From: Amanita rubescens
Taxonomy: Eukaryota; Basidiomycota; Agaricomycetes; Agaricales; Amanitaceae
Assembly (NCBI GenBank): GCA_015039365.1
Contig: WION01000242.1
Coordinates: 16,468 to 80,467, forward strand
Direction: 5' to 3'
Length of the DNA stretch: 64,000 bases
Part shown: positions 32,668 to 44,504 of the stretch, one piece after another
Layout: each line of letters begins with the position of its first letter
Numbering within the stretch: position 1 is the stretch's first letter
Notes under the pieces: model-generated
Database searches by the model: none
What the model was told of the DNA's origin: nothing
Seen by the model: only the letters and a program-made list of their open reading frames with translations
Translations under genes and position numbers: made by a program

Positions 32668-32999
32668 GCCAGAGGACGATCAATTTCAGTGGCGGTGAAC
32701 CAGTCGGCTTCGATTTCTAAATTAAGGTTTGAGCAAGCAACAGGGGTGGCAGATTGTGAAGAGGCAGCAGAGATTTGTCCGACAGAGTGAAGAGCGTACA
32801 GGGTAGTGGGAGGCATGGGCACAGGGTATACGGCTGTGGGTTGAGCAATAGCAGTGACGCCAAAGTCTAGCTGCTTTCCGGGCGACAACAAGTCTAACCC
32901 GCGCGATGAAGGAGATGGAAAGTGAGGAGATGCGGACCTAGACCGACGATGAGGTTTGCGGGAGTGACCAAGGTGGTCCGTTGAGGGGGGTTCCCTCAT
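32668..32999 (-). CDS. Hypothetical protein, 5' part of the hAT-interrupted locus
   Basis: The minus-strand ATG at 32999 opens a frame of about 110 residues before the hAT border. It starts MREPPSTDHLGHSRKPHRRS and is rich in Ser, Pro and Arg, and then continues as ordinary-looking sequence. The DNA before the ATG (33000-33120) is CT/GA-rich, like a fungal core promoter. It and the ORF at 25040-25730 lie on the same strand on either side of the transposon, so they may be one gene. The insertion point is close to, or in, an intron 3' end. The function is unknown. Confidence 0.5.
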
Positions 33000-33220
33000 T
33001 ACACGAGGATGCGAGTGTCGAGGAAGATGGAGGAATGAAAAAGACGATGGAAAAAAGGGAAAAAAGACGAGAAATGGGGAAAATTGAGAGGAGTGAGAGA
33101 GATGCTTCTCTATAAGACACTATGTGGAAAGAAGGGGAGTAGAGGATGTTAAACGTGTTTTCTCAAATGGGAAGGTGATGGTGAAAAGACGAGAAGCGCC
33201 TGGAACGTTCTCCTCAACCC
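33000..33220. promoter_or_regulatory. Divergent region between hypothetical gene and NACHT gene 1
   Basis: A purine-rich (plus strand) stretch of about 120 bp precedes the minus-strand ATG at 32999. Homology to the other NACHT genes begins only at about 33205, so NACHT gene 1 has lost its usual 5' region and faces this foreign one. Confidence 0.4.
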
Positions 33221-34537
33221 ATGTGTCATCCCAATACCCGTCAGGAGGTTTTGAAGATAATCACGGATTGGGTTAAAGATTCACACCCGCGCCAGCGTAT
33301 CCTGTGGTTAAACGGTCCCGCAGGAGCCGGAAAATCTGCCATCGCCCAAACAATCGCTGAACGCTGCTCAAATAAGCAGTTGGCAGCGTCCTTTTTCTTT
33401 CTTAGGAACAGCATAGACAGAGGTTCCGCAACTCTTTTGTTCACTACATTGGCCTGGCAACTTGCAAAGAGCATACCTGAAATCCTTCCCTACATCGAAT
33501 CGGCCGTGGAGGAGGAACCTCTTCTTCCCACCAAATCCATTGATATCCAGTTCAATCGCCTCATCGTACAGCCGTTCCAGAAACTTCTACACGACAAGCC
33601 TGACTTTCGCCCAACAAAGCTTGTCGTCATAATCGACGGTGTGGACGAATGCGCACCTGATCAAGACCAGTTACAGCTCCTGGGACTCATTGGCAATGCA
33701 CTATCGAACGCACAGATCCCATTACGTTTCTTGATGTGCAGCAGAGCAGAAGCATACATTCAAGAAACTTTTGGATTAGAAGGCATCGCAGAAATTACTA
33801 ATCAAATAACATTGGACCACCGTTTCTCTCCCGATGTCGATATTCGAAGATATTTGAACGACGAATTCACTCGTATTTGTACCGAGCGAAAACTTTCGGC
33901 ATCTACATGGCCACTAGACAGAGCTATTGACCAACTAGTCTCGAAGTCATCTGGGCAATTCATATATCCTTCTACTGTGGTCAAGTTCGTCGACGACATG
34001 GATGGCGATCCCAGAACACAACTAAATATCATATTGAAGACCCATTCAGCCGACTTTTCCTCGCCATTTGCGGACCTGGACCAGCTTTACATTCAGATAC
34101 TCTCACAGCAGTCGGACACCAGAATGCTTAGGGATCTATTCACACTGATTATCGCCTTACGTGAACCAGACATCGGATTTGTCTGTCGGCGACTCCGGAT
34201 CAGTGAGGAAGAACTGAAGCGCAAGTTACGTAGGCTTCATTCCCTCGTTCGGATTTCAGAATTGGTCATCGACACGTATCATCTTTCCCTCCACGATTTT
34301 TTCCGCGACAAGAAGCGTGCGGGTAAGTACTTTATACACCCGGCGCGGGTCGCATGCGTGCGGTTACCAGACACCACGCGTCCGGGGCTGCAAATGGCGG
34401 TTATGATGCCATTCGCAGTTGCGGGAGTCGCTCTGGGTGCGGCCCTCACCGTGGCAACGCTTGGACTCCCAGTCTACTTCTACTGGCGTAAGCTAAAAAA
34501 GCTAAAACCGCCTCGCCGCAGCTTGGACTCGCCTTGA
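33221..34537 (+). CDS. NACHT P-loop NTPase (NLR-like), N-terminally truncated copy 1
   Basis: This is a single frame of 438 residues. It begins at MCHPNTRQEV, which aligns with internal positions (about residue 83) of the three downstream copies. The FQINN leader exon and its intron are therefore missing, and an in-frame TGA lies just upstream. The P-loop GPAGAGKS is near residue 31, Walker B LVVIIDGVDEC near residue 140, and the MCSRAE sensor-like motif follows. A winged-helix-like segment includes LRDLFTLIIALREP, followed by TYHLSLHDFF. The C-terminus has one hydrophobic span followed by a basic tail (YFYWRKLKKLKPPRR). Fungal NACHT proteins act in non-self recognition and cell death. The truncation suggests this copy is non-functional or altered. 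Confidence 0.85.
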   Translation: MCHPNTRQEVLKIITDWVKDSHPRQRILWLNGPAGAGKSAIAQTIAERCSNKQLAASFFFLRNSIDRGSATLLFTTLAWQLAKSIPEILPYIESAVEEEPLLPTKSIDIQFNRLIVQPFQKLLHDKPDFRPTKLVVIIDGVDECAPDQDQLQLLGLIGNALSNAQIPLRFLMCSRAEAYIQETFGLEGIAEITNQITLDHRFSPDVDIRRYLNDEFTRICTERKLSASTWPLDRAIDQLVSKSSGQFIYPSTVVKFVDDMDGDPRTQLNIILKTHSADFSSPFADLDQLYIQILSQQSDTRMLRDLFTLIIALREPDIGFVCRRLRISEEELKRKLRRLHSLVRISELVIDTYHLSLHDFFRDKKRAGKYFIHPARVACVRLPDTTRPGLQMAVMMPFAVAGVALGAALTVATLGLPVYFYWRKLKKLKPPRRSLDSP

Positions 34538-35279
34538 AGCTCGTGTACTCGAAGTCCTGCTCTCTTCAACACGTTGTTATTCCCTTCTCTAATGTCTCCT
34601 CACATCTGCTCGCTTTCGTATACTTGCTATCACCTTGAATCATTAGGTCTATCTACTACCTAGCTATGAATGTAATCTATTTCACTCCTTTGCTGAACTA
34701 TCTAAGGTGTGCGTGTCAAAAACGCGCAATAGTCAGTCACCTCTGAACGCAGGAGTGGCACCTGGTACCTTTCCCGCTGGCAGCGATGAGGTCAATAGAC
34801 TCTTCAGCTTGAGCCTCCAGACAGGCATACAAAACCTATTCCGGGAGACAATAGCGCCGCGAGCACGATCTATATATACGCCCACATCCGCCTCTTCAGT
34901 GAGCTTTTTCAGCCACGTCACACGTTCAAACGTTCAACCGGGAGTCGATGGAGTTTTACATTACACAACATAAGTTCCTCTCGGACTCGAAAGGCCTCCT
35001 CTTTCTTACCAGGCACAGTACAGGTAAGCACGCGGTTTCCGAGGGTTTCCGTCCACAACGTTTACTTCCCTGATCCCCCCATCACCATCCCCTAAACACT
35101 AGTATCGAATAGATCTGGAGGTGGGGCAATCGGCATCCAGTATGGTTGTTGTTCGTTTCAGAAGCCTGAGGCTAAATTGCAGCCTTGTACCGTCTCAGAT
35201 CGACAGCGTCGAAAACATGAACACACAACCGTGGCAGACTAACACAGCCTGAGCTCAACATCCTACATCCTCCAAATGA
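34538..35279. other. Intergenic region upstream of NACHT gene 2
   Basis: There is no convincing ORF. A TATA-like CTATATATACG lies near 34869-34879. A stretch GTAAGCACG to CACTAG (about 35024-35102) could be a 5'-UTR intron. The last 90 bp (GCGTCGAAAACATGA and ACAACCGTGG) match the regions before NACHT copies 3 and 4. Confidence 0.4.
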
Positions 35280-36877
35280 ATGGGATCCAAGCACAACACT
35301 CCGGCTGGCAATGGCTTACAGCATAGGCGACTGCATCCAAATAGCGAGGCTGCTACACAATCTACGGGACTCTTCTCAGGCTCTCACCACTTCCAAATCA
35401 ACAACTGCCATCTTAATGACTTTAGTCGGTACGCAGAGAAAGGGACATGTGAATGCCGTTCGCCCTTTGGAGTCTATGATCACCTTTCTAATTGCGATTC
35501 ATAGGTCTCGAGTACCTTCAAAAGTACATTTCGGAAGGTGCACTTCATGATTCCATGGCACGTTTTCCTCCACCCAGGTGCCATCCCCAAACCCGTGAAA
35601 AGGTCTTGAAGATAATCACGGATTGGGTTAAGAATCCACACGCGCGGCAGCGTATCATATGGTTAAACGGCCCCGCAGGAGCCGGGAAATCTGCCATTGC
35701 ACAAACGATTGCTGGGCGCTGCTCGGGCGAGCAATTAGCAGCGTCATTTTTCTTTTTTAGAAACAGCTCGGACCGAGGTACTGCGACGCGCTTATTCACA
35801 ACGTTGGCCTGGCAACTTGCAAAGAACATACCTGAATTGCTTCCCTACATTGAATCGGCAGTCGAGACGGAACCTCTCTTTCCCACCAAATCCATTGATA
35901 TCCACTTCGATCTTCTCATAATACAGCCATTCCAAGAACTTTTACGTGACAAACCAAACTTTTGTCCACAAAAGTCCCTGGTCGTAATCGACGGTGTAGA
36001 CGAATGCGCGTCTGATCGAGACCAGATGCTTTTCCTGAGGCTCATCGGGGAGGCACTTTCAAAGATACATACCCCATTACGTTTCCTCATATGCAGCAGA
36101 CCAGAAGCCCACATTCAAGCAACGTTTGAATCAAAAGTCATGACGGGGATCACCCATACAATTTCGTTAAACGATCGGTTCGAACCAGATGATGACATTC
36201 GAAAATATCTGAAGGACGAATTCGCTCGTATCTGTGTGGAGCACAAACGTTTCAAGTTATCACCTGGATGGCCACCGGGTAAGGCGATCGACCAACTAGT
36301 CTTGAAATCGTCCGGGCAGTTCATATACGCCTCTACTGTGGTCAAGTTTGTCGACGACATATATGATGATCCCAAAGAACGACTTGAGATTGTGTTGAAC
36401 ACCCGTCCAGTTAACTCTGAATCGCCGTTTGCAGAGCAAGACCAGCTTTATACCCAGATACTTTCGCAACAACCAAACGTCAGGCTGTTGCGAGATCTAT
36501 TCACGCTGATTATCGCCTTGCGTGAACCAAAAATGAAATTCGTCTGTCGACGACTCCGGATCGGGGAAGAGCAATTAGAGCGCAAGTTACTCAGGTTACG
36601 TTCGCTCGTTCGTATTTCATACGGAGGTGAAATTACGACGTATCATCTATCCCTACATGACTTCTTTCTGGATAGGAAGCGTGCGGGGAAGTACTTTATA
36701 CATCCGATTCGGGTTACCTTTGTGCGACTACCAAAAATAATGAGTGCAGCGAGGGGACCCGTAATCACGATGCTCATTGTGCCTCCGATACTTTTTGGGT
36801 TTTGGGCCTTTGTCACTCTGTTGTATGGAATAGTTTGTCGCGTCGATGTATGGAATAAAGTGAAAGGGGAGAACTAG
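35280..36877 (+). CDS. NACHT P-loop NTPase (NLR-like), copy 2
   Basis: Exon 1 is 35280-35424, followed by an intron of 80 nt with GTCGGT donor and branch-like TTCTAAT, then exon 2 at 35505-36877 (505 residues). The donor was chosen because the same position is used in copies 3 and 4 and keeps the phase. The leader contains FQINN. The P-loop GPAGAGKS is near residue 104, Walker B VVIDGVDEC near 210, and ICSRPE follows. The C-terminus (about residues 470-500) has one or two hydrophobic spans. An ATG 4 nt upstream opens a short overlapping frame (16 codons), also present in the other copies. Confidence 0.85.
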
Positions 36878-37085
36878 TCTTCTCGTTACGCCAGGAGTTC
36901 TGCTTTTTTTCCTCATCCAATCTGCCGTATTAATGGCTTACACTATTTGATTATGATATTCTTCTCTTCTTGCCGTAAATGTAATCAATTTCACTGATTG
37001 CCAGAATGATCCAAATTATTTGTATATCGACAGTAATTAATTAAATAACTATACAAAAAACAGAAACGGTATATGTCGTCAGCAG

Positions 37086-37715
37086 TCAAGTAGACATCCC
37101 ACGTTTCGACAGCAGATGTTTGCTCCTTGATGCGTATGCTGCAACGGTCTGACGAGTGACCCACCGTGGTTTGCCATTGTTGATGATCAAACGATGGGTA
37201 GGAAGAAGTGGGTGCGACGCGCCAACCTGTATTGGTCGCCAAAGGCCTTCTGCGGACCATAACCAAATTTGGATTTCGCCGGAGACTGGCCGATGGACAA
37301 AAAGGTCATTGGGAATGGCCTCTCTTAACAATGGTGGCATATCAAGGGAGCTGGTGCCCTCCGACTCAAACCATCCATATATATGCCCTTTTTGCTCGCG
37401 GATTTTACGGCTGTTTCGAATGTACGACGAGGGATGCCGTAGTACTGAAAGTGGAGACGAGATGGCAGGAGATTGCGTTTCCATGATCCTAGGAAAGACA
37501 GGAGGCAATAGCGTACGTGGCTTTGTGTCTAGCCTGGGCAATGGGGGAGGCAACGATGCGGGCGGAAGCTTCGATTCTATTGTGGGCAATGCTGAAGGGG
37601 TCTCAGGCTGACTCTCCATGGCGTCATCCACTGGGATCAAGAGTGACTCGATTTCTGCGCTCTCGGAGTCATCGATCATATTTGCAACCAACGCATATTT
37701 TATAAGGGGAAGCAT
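37086..37715 (-). CDS. Hypothetical protein
   Basis: The minus-strand ATG at 37715 opens 209 residues. The N-terminal half is rich in Ser/Pro. The second half looks folded (for example KGHIYGWFESEGTSSLDMPP and VSGEIQIWLWSAEGLWRPIQ). It lies opposite to and between two NACHT genes. I do not recognise a family. The balanced composition and single uninterrupted frame favour a real gene or a recent remnant. Confidence 0.5.
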   Translation of the reverse strand: MLPLIKYALVANMIDDSESAEIESLLIPVDDAMESQPETPSALPTIESKLPPASLPPPLPRLDTKPRTLLPPVFPRIMETQSPAISSPLSVLRHPSSYIRNSRKIREQKGHIYGWFESEGTSSLDMPPLLREAIPNDLFVHRPVSGEIQIWLWSAEGLWRPIQVGASHPLLPTHRLIINNGKPRWVTRQTVAAYASRSKHLLSKRGMST

Positions 37716-39190
37716 TGTCGATGGATGGGGATATCTTGGTGAAACAATTAATATGTTGAAAAGTAGTGACTTACGTCAAGGTACTCTATATCAGAAATTC
37801 GCGCATACAGAGGGAAGCAATATCGATGGATGGGGATTTCCTTCAAACATATTGGTGAAACAGTCAACATGTTGAAACGTAGTGACTTACGTCAAAGCAT
37901 GGGTACCTTCTAACAGGCGGTCGAAGTCGAGGAGACGCCATTGACGTGGAAGTTGACCGTCACGGACCGTCACACTCACCAGCCATCCTCAGTTTTATCA
38001 CCAATTCGCATGACCTCAGCCTCCATGCCTGGTTCCTATGCAAGCGGTGCTGCTGCTGCCAGTATCGCTCTGAAAACTGGGACTGGGACCGGTATTTTTA
38101 CTATTTGGCGAGCCGTTCACCCAGAGAAGCGATCGCGGTTATTTGGAGCACACGATGAGCCGGAGGACATCATTCTAGCTCCCAGATATGTCAGTATTGA
38201 AGATCCGGACGCAGAAAAAAAGAACGGGATGTTACCTCCATAATCGAAGACGATATCGACCAGAATCCGTTCGCCCCTTCTAAACCTAAACGAGCGCAAA
38301 CTAGATGTCAGACCTAAATCATCCCTCAACCCAAGCAGGACATCCTCGCCCGCTGCTAGGTCCTTGTTACCATCGACCTATTTACACCGGGATTCGTTCG
38401 AGTTTGCGGTTGACGATGACAGGAGCGACGAAGAGGAAGAGGTCGATTTCTACGACAATGAACCTGACAAGAGTCATTTGCGGATCCCTTGGAAGAGTTT
38501 ACGCACAAAAGCATCAAGCGCGCTATTCCTGCCAAAGTCGACGAGGAGAACGGGTGGACGGATTTGATGCGTGGGGGTAAAGCTGTCGGGCCGCGTTCTC
38601 GTTGGCTGCCGAGTCTAGAGGGAAGTACGAACGGTTATGCACCACAAGGGCTGGTCGCGGTCCAGGAGGATGGATCGAAGTCAATGTCAACGAAGTGAAC
38701 GACAATAGGAACAGGGAGAAGTAGGAAGAGCCTGAGGTGGTGGAGTCTCGCTGTCTCAAATCCCGACCCTGAAAGTCCCGTGGTCGTTGGCATCCGCGTT
38801 TCCGTTCCCGTTGTTCTAGAACCAACACGACCAGCAAGATGAGAAGACAAGCCGAAGATCCATATACGCCTGCCCCGACGCGTATGAGGAGCGCGAACAG
38901 GAACCGCAGTTCGTCGCGCGCTGGAAGTCATGTTACTGGTCCCACCAAGAGCAGTGGAGGTTCTCAATGCCAAGCGATACGCCCGTCTGTGTTGCGGATG
39001 CGAAGCCCGCCGATTGTGATGACGCCACAGATGGAGAGCGCGTTGCATTTTACGGCTGGGAGGGTCGAGTGCGAGATGGTACAGATCTGGAATACATTGA
39101 TTCTCCCCGTTTGAGGGTGCGGTTGACCAAAGCTCGGAGCGCTGAGAGGGCCGAGAAAGGGATGGCGTTTATGGAGCCCGTGCCTCAGCT
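37716..39190 (+). pseudogene. Decayed coding remnants
   Basis: Short plus-strand frames with coding-like composition occur in changing registers. One is at 38010-38243 (SIALKTGTGTGIFTIWRAVH) and another at 38364-38567 (acidic, FAVDDDRSDEEEEVDFYDNE). Others are at 38489-38698 (KSIKRAIPAKVDEENGWTD) and 38967-39194 (GERVAFYGWEGRVRDGTDLE). Frame changes and stops separate them, and one lies at an A-run near 38215. No family is recognised. They may be exons of an unrecognised gene, but broken remnants seem more likely. Confidence 0.35.
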
Positions 39191-39979
39191 ATAAGTATTA
39201 AATTCACATCACCCAACATAAGTCCATTACCGTGTCAAGCCTCGGCCCTCGTATACCGCAGACGCCGCCCTCCTCCCATCCAGACAAGTCATTCTCCTCA
39301 TCCTCTACTCCTCCTCCCACCTCTTCCGCTTATACACTTCCATCTCACCCATTCCGCCCCCACACTCAACCAACGCCTCGGGACTCCGATCCAAAAGCGT
39401 ATCTAACTCTTCCTCGCTCAACACTTGACACTTGCTCTCGTCTCGCATTCTGCAGGGAAGGTGTAACCTGAAAGAGAATTTTGGCTTGAGGACGAACGAA
39501 TCGGAATACGGCAGCCCACTCTTCAACGCTCCCAGCTTTTTTTTCTCGTCGCGCGCTGCATCATAATCTTCACCTCCGTTGTTACACGGCGCTCAGGAAT
39601 GGCGGGTCATCTGGAACTGGAATTGACCTGCAGAAGTACATTGCATATCATCAGGTTTGTTAGCAGTGGCCAATGAAGAACAAGCCTGGAACGCATGCAA
39701 AGGAAATCGCAAAGAGTGCTACAGAGAGCGTTGATGACGCTCAAGGCCTCGATCATTCCAATTTCCAAGTTGCTGTCTACCGCCTCCCCAAGTGCTCCTC
39801 CCGTTTTGATGGTTGACTCGACTTACCATACTTAAGTTGAAAGGAAGGCATCGGATCTGCCACCGCGTCGAAAACATGATAAACGAGCGTGCCTGAAAAC
39901 GCCGAATTGACAACCGTGGTAACAAAAGTTAACACAGCTTGAGCCTAACATCCCTCCCCTTCCAACATCCCCCAAATGA

Positions 39980-41820
39980 ATGGGATCCAAGGACAACATC
40001 CCGACTGGCAGTTCGAGCTTGCGGCGCATGCGGCCACACTCAAATAGCGAGGTAGAAACACAACCTATCGGCACAGGACTCTTCCCAGGCTCTCACGACT
40101 TCCAAATCAATAACTCCCAGCTTATTGATTTCAGTCAGAATGTCTATTACCCCAAGGAGGGGACATGTAAATGCCGTTTGCCCTTTTGATTCTATAACCA
40201 CCGTTCTAATTGCGAACCATAGATCTTGAGCACCTTCAAAAGTATATTTCGGAAGGTGCACTTCATGATTCCAAGGCACGTTTTCCTCCACCCAGGTGCC
40301 ATCCCCAAACCCGTGAAGCGGTCTTGGAAATAATCACGGATTGGGTTAACGATCCACACGCGCGACAGCCTATTATATGGTTAAACGGCCCCGCAGGAGC
40401 CGGGAAATCTGCCATTGCCCAGACGATTGCCGGGCGCTGCTCGGGCGAGCAATTAGCAGCTTCGTTTTTCTTTTTAAGAAACAGCTCTGACCGAGGTTCC
40501 GCAGTTTGTTTATTCACAACTTTGGCCTGGCAACTTGCGCAGAACATACCTAAATTGCTTTCCTACATCCAATCGGCCATCAAGACAGAACCTCTCCTTT
40601 TCACGAAATCCCTTGATGTCCAGTTCGACCATCTTATAGTACAGCCATTACAAGAACTTTTACGTCACGAACCGGACTTCTGTCCACAAAAGTCTCTCGT
40701 CATAATCGACGGTGTAGACGAATGCGCGCCTGATCGAGATCAGATGCTCTTTCTGAGGCTCATTGGCAACGCACTGTCAAAGATACATATCCTATTACGT
40801 TTCCTTTTATGTAGCAGACCAGAACTGCACATTCAAGAAGCGTTTGAATCACAAGTCATGACCACGCTCACCCGTTCAGTTTCATTAAACGATCAGTTCG
40901 AGCCAGATGATGACATTCGAAAATATCTGATCGACGAATTCGCTCGTATATGTGCGGAACACAAGCTTTTCAAGTTGTCACCTGGATGGCCACCGGTAGG
41001 CACGATCGGCCAGCTAGTCTCGAAATCGTCCGGGCAGTTCATATACGCCTCTACTGTAGTCAAGTTCGTCGACGACATATATGATGATCCCAGAGAACGA
41101 CTTGGCATTGTATTGAAGACCCATCCAGTCAACTCTGCGTCGCCGTTTGCAGAGTTGGACCAGCTTTATATCCAGATACTTTCGCAACAGCCAGACATCA
41201 GGCTGTTGCGAGATCTGTTCACACTGATTATCGCCTTGCGTTACCCAAAAATCAAATTTGTCTGTCGACGACTTCGGATCAGGGAAGAGCACCTCGAGCG
41301 CAAGTTACTCAGGCTACGTTCCCTTGTTCATATTTCACACTATGATATCACGACGTATCATCTATCCCTACATGACTTCTTTCTCGACAAGAAACGTGCG
41401 GGGAAGTACTTTATACATCCCATTCGGGTTACCTTTTTGCGGCTACCAAAGATCATGAGCTTGGCGCGGGAACCCATAATTACGGTGGTCTCAATGCTTG
41501 TGATATCTCCGCAACTTGTCGGGTTTGAGGTTTTTGGCCCATTGACCTATGGAACACCGCGAACTAATCTGCTCGTCTTCCTCGTCCAATCTGCCGTGAC
41601 GGATTATCTTACCGTTTTTAATGGCTTACCCTACTTGATTGTGACGTTCTTCTTAACATGGTTCTTAGTAAAAACCCCGGTGATCGACTTGAGGCACGGC
41701 TTCACGCATGCCCTACTCCGCGTCATCCTGCTTTTTACGCGCTTCATGACCCTCTATCTCCTTATTGTCAAACTCTTCTTCCCCTCCACGTCGAGCTTAG
41801 GGCTACATACCTTACCGTAA
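39980..41820 (+). CDS. NACHT P-loop NTPase with C-terminal membrane segments, copy 3
   Basis: Exon 1 is 39980-40133 and exon 2 is 40223-41820 (583 residues). The leader has SHDFQINNSQLIDF. The P-loop GPAGAGKS is near residue 107, Walker B VIIDGVDEC near 210, and LLCSRPE follows. The conserved HLSLHDFFLDKKRAGKYF segment is near 465-480. The last about 115 residues hold roughly four hydrophobic spans (for example V-x-M-L-V-I-S-P-Q-L-V-G-F, LIVTFFLTWFLV, LLVFLVQSAV and FMTLYLLIVKLFF). Instead of WD, TPR or ankyrin repeats the protein ends in membrane-like sequence, so a membrane-acting output is possible but inferred. Confidence 0.87.
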
Positions 41821-42001
41821 ATGTAATCTATTTCACCGCATACCAGAACGATGCAATTCCAATAAATTATCAAAGACCGACAACAGAGACGTAGTAATGA
41901 ACGAAGTATGATGTGTGCTATGTATGACTGTATACAAGCAAGCACTCCAAGTGTGCATGTATGCGTGCCAATTTCCGATCCCAAGAACGCTACCGCTCCC
42001 C

Positions 42002-42266
42002 TCACACTGCAACCCCAAACTTGGCAGAAATTTCCTCACTAGCGCTTCTAAACGCAGTACTGGAAGACCCCCAAAAATACATCAAACACGGGATCGTTGA
42101 ACGTCCCGCCGGGGAGATACGCCTCCGCTTCGTCTTCTGCCTCTTCATCCTCGTTCACATGACACATCCGGGCCTTTCCCTTGACCTCGATGGCGACGGA
42201 CGTCGTACCGGCAACGGCGGGCTGAGATTCATGTGGAAGCTCCACACAGATCTTGACCTGCCTCAA
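42002..42266 (-). pseudogene. 3' fragment of the F-box gene (duplicated)
   Basis: The minus-strand frame reads VKICVELPHESQPAV, then EDEAEAYLPGGTFNDPVFD. It matches the C-terminus of the F-box protein encoded at 48544-50377. The rest of that gene is absent here, so this is the border of the segmental duplication. Confidence 0.8.
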
Positions 42267-42431
42267 GGGAACGCGAGAGGTGTATGGATATTCCGAGCCC
42301 TAGCTTGTGGAACTTCTCTTATTATTCGACCTGAGCGTTTGAGCACAGGTGGTATTCCGGGTACTGATTAGCCGATAACCGAGGCGTGGCTGAACATCAA
42401 CACTTTCCCGTCCGAAATCACTAAATTTTAG

Positions 42432-42600
42432 GTGCTCAAGCTATCATCGGTCTCAATCAATGAGCCTGCAGCCACCGCTATCGCCTACGGTCTTAACAAG
42501 AAAGGCCAGTCCCAGGTTTTGGCTGCCGCAGGTGATGGAACGATTTTCGGCCTCAACATCCTCCATATCGTCAACGAACCTATGCTGCTGGAACTTCGTA
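42432..42600 (+). pseudogene. Hsp70-like relic
   Basis: The frame contains INEPAATAIAYGLNKKGQSQ and, further on, GTIFGLNILHIVNEP. Both recall the Hsp70 ATPase-domain signature ([25 protein letters not shown]-like), but in swapped order. No other Hsp70 sequence is visible. Confidence 0.45.
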
Positions 42601-42644
42601 CGTTTCTGAAACTTATCATTAGCTACTTCCTTACTTTACGATAA

Positions 42645-44504
42645 GACACCTGAAGAAACAAGCGCTATTGGCCCTTTCAGAAATGTAGAAAATCGTCGAG
42701 GCTTACTTAGTTAGGGCAAATCACTCGCCTTCTCCCATCGCATCCTACCGCATCACGCTCCTCTGCCTCCCACCCGCTTCCCTCCCGGCCCCCTTGGCTC
42801 GGCTAGTCCGCCAATAACATATCTAAAGCAGCCTGCACCTGCCTTATTCACCCCGCCGCAATCTGGATGAGTTCCTTGGATCATCCGCCGTCTACGCCAA
42901 TAAGTCAATCAGGATCATTTGGCCAAGCAACGGATGCTGCAGTAACCATCCCAAACACGGGATAACTCTTTTCCCCTGTTTGTACAGCATGTTGAGAATA
43001 CTTCCAGTTATGGAGGCTTTACAAGAAGTTCAGGAGGCGTCCGAGGGGTCATGTTCGCAGTTGAGCATTCAGTTGAGTGTGTCAGATGGATGGGGATGTT
43101 TTCCGGTACGCAGTTTGATCCTCTTGTTGTTCGTGTCAATGTTGACGAAATGTGTTGTAGATACGCCCCCTCGCCTACAAATCCACCATTAACCCACCCT
43201 AACACAAACATTTCCATCCACTCCTTACCCACGTAGGCTCCCTCTCGCTGTCAAATACTACCTCGAGCCCCCGCGTTCCAGCTGGACAACCTTCCTTCTA
43301 TCATCAGGGTTCCTGGATTAGGAATTCGTGGCATTGACAAGTAAGCTGAGGCTGGACGCCACGGTGCTTGGAGCTCGCCTTCAGTTGCCTCTTCGGCTGA
43401 GTCAATTCCAGAGAGACCCGTTATTCCACCACTGAGTGCGGGGGCGCCTCCGAGACTAGGCGTTGGATCAGCTACTGGGTCTACGTCGTCTTCTCCCAGG
43501 CATGGACTTTCGCACTTAGCGCAACCTTCCCTACCTTCCCTACCACCCTAGCACCAGCAGCATTGCTCAGAGAGCTAATCCCCTGGCGGAGGGCTCGGCT
43601 CGCTACCATCTGCCTCCGTCGATGATTCCTCTGACAACACCTACCGTACCGATACCACCTTCCGCGACGCCTGCCATGCCCATTGCTGTTCCCGTTCCCG
43701 TGCCAGCGCCAACCTTGAGGTTAAGTTTGACGCTTGGACCTCCACAACAAGACGAATACGCTCTTGGGTGGCGGCACCTGCTGGCCCCAAACATTGCATA
43801 GACTCGCTACATTCTGTCTATTCGCCGCGACATGCTGGCTCACCTTTAGGCCTTGGTAGAGCAAGAGGGAGAGAATCATCTTTTTCACGCTCCTCACCTC
43901 ATTCATCCGCATTATCCACGATACCGATGGTGGGTCAGCCGGGGCGGAGGAAGCGGTATTTGAGCAGCTTTTCACATCGATATACGACTTCGGGGTCGGT
44001 TTGGAGTGCCACTGGGGTAGTTGCGCCAGGAGATTCGTCGACTGGGTCTGCTACTCCGGTTGTTGTATCGCCTGCGCTTGGGTCGCCGTTGGATGGGTCG
44101 GGGACCAAGGAAGGGAGAGGAACGCCTAGTTCAGGCCCTGGTGAAGCAGGGAAGTCTAGATGTAGGGTGCGCTTCTTTTGCTCGTCGGTGAGGGTAAGGG
44201 AGCTGACGGATGCACTTGGAGTATTTAGACCGAGTCGTCGTTCCTTGGGAAGAGGATGGAAGACAATATGCATGATATTGGGACGAGAAATCCAATTGGG
44301 TGGAAGGTGGGAGATGTCTGCACATGAAAGAGAAGGAAATAGTAATGGGGAGTGGTGACCGACGTAAGCGGGGGAACTTGAAGGCACGCAGGGGAAAGGT
44401 CCAAGGGAGAACTCTAGACACTTTCAATAGTTGAATAGCGTCGAAAACAACACATGAGGTTGAAACACAACCTATCAGGCCCATCACTGCCTCGTACGCG
44501 TAAC
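42645..44504. other. Region without a confident gene
   Basis: Minus-strand frames such as 43935-44387 (Pro/Ser-rich, without a good ATG) and 43721-43975 have some coding-like composition, but stops and register changes divide them. The last about 60 bp (GCGTCGAAAACA, then GAGGTTGAAACACAACCTATC) resemble the 5' region of the NACHT genes, so a NACHT 5' fragment may lie just before the DUF3669-like gene. Confidence 0.35.

Larger units (their letters stand above)
39190..42270. repeat. Segmental duplication, copy A (NACHT copy 3 plus F-box gene end)
   Basis: The stretch is collinear with about 45840-48835. Shared landmarks are ATTAAATTCACAT followed by CCCAACAT (39195; 45849), CCGCAGACGCCGCCCTCCTC (39253; 45914), the NACHT gene, and the minus-strand F-box C-terminal codons (42002-42266; 48544-48835). 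Confidence 0.85.
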
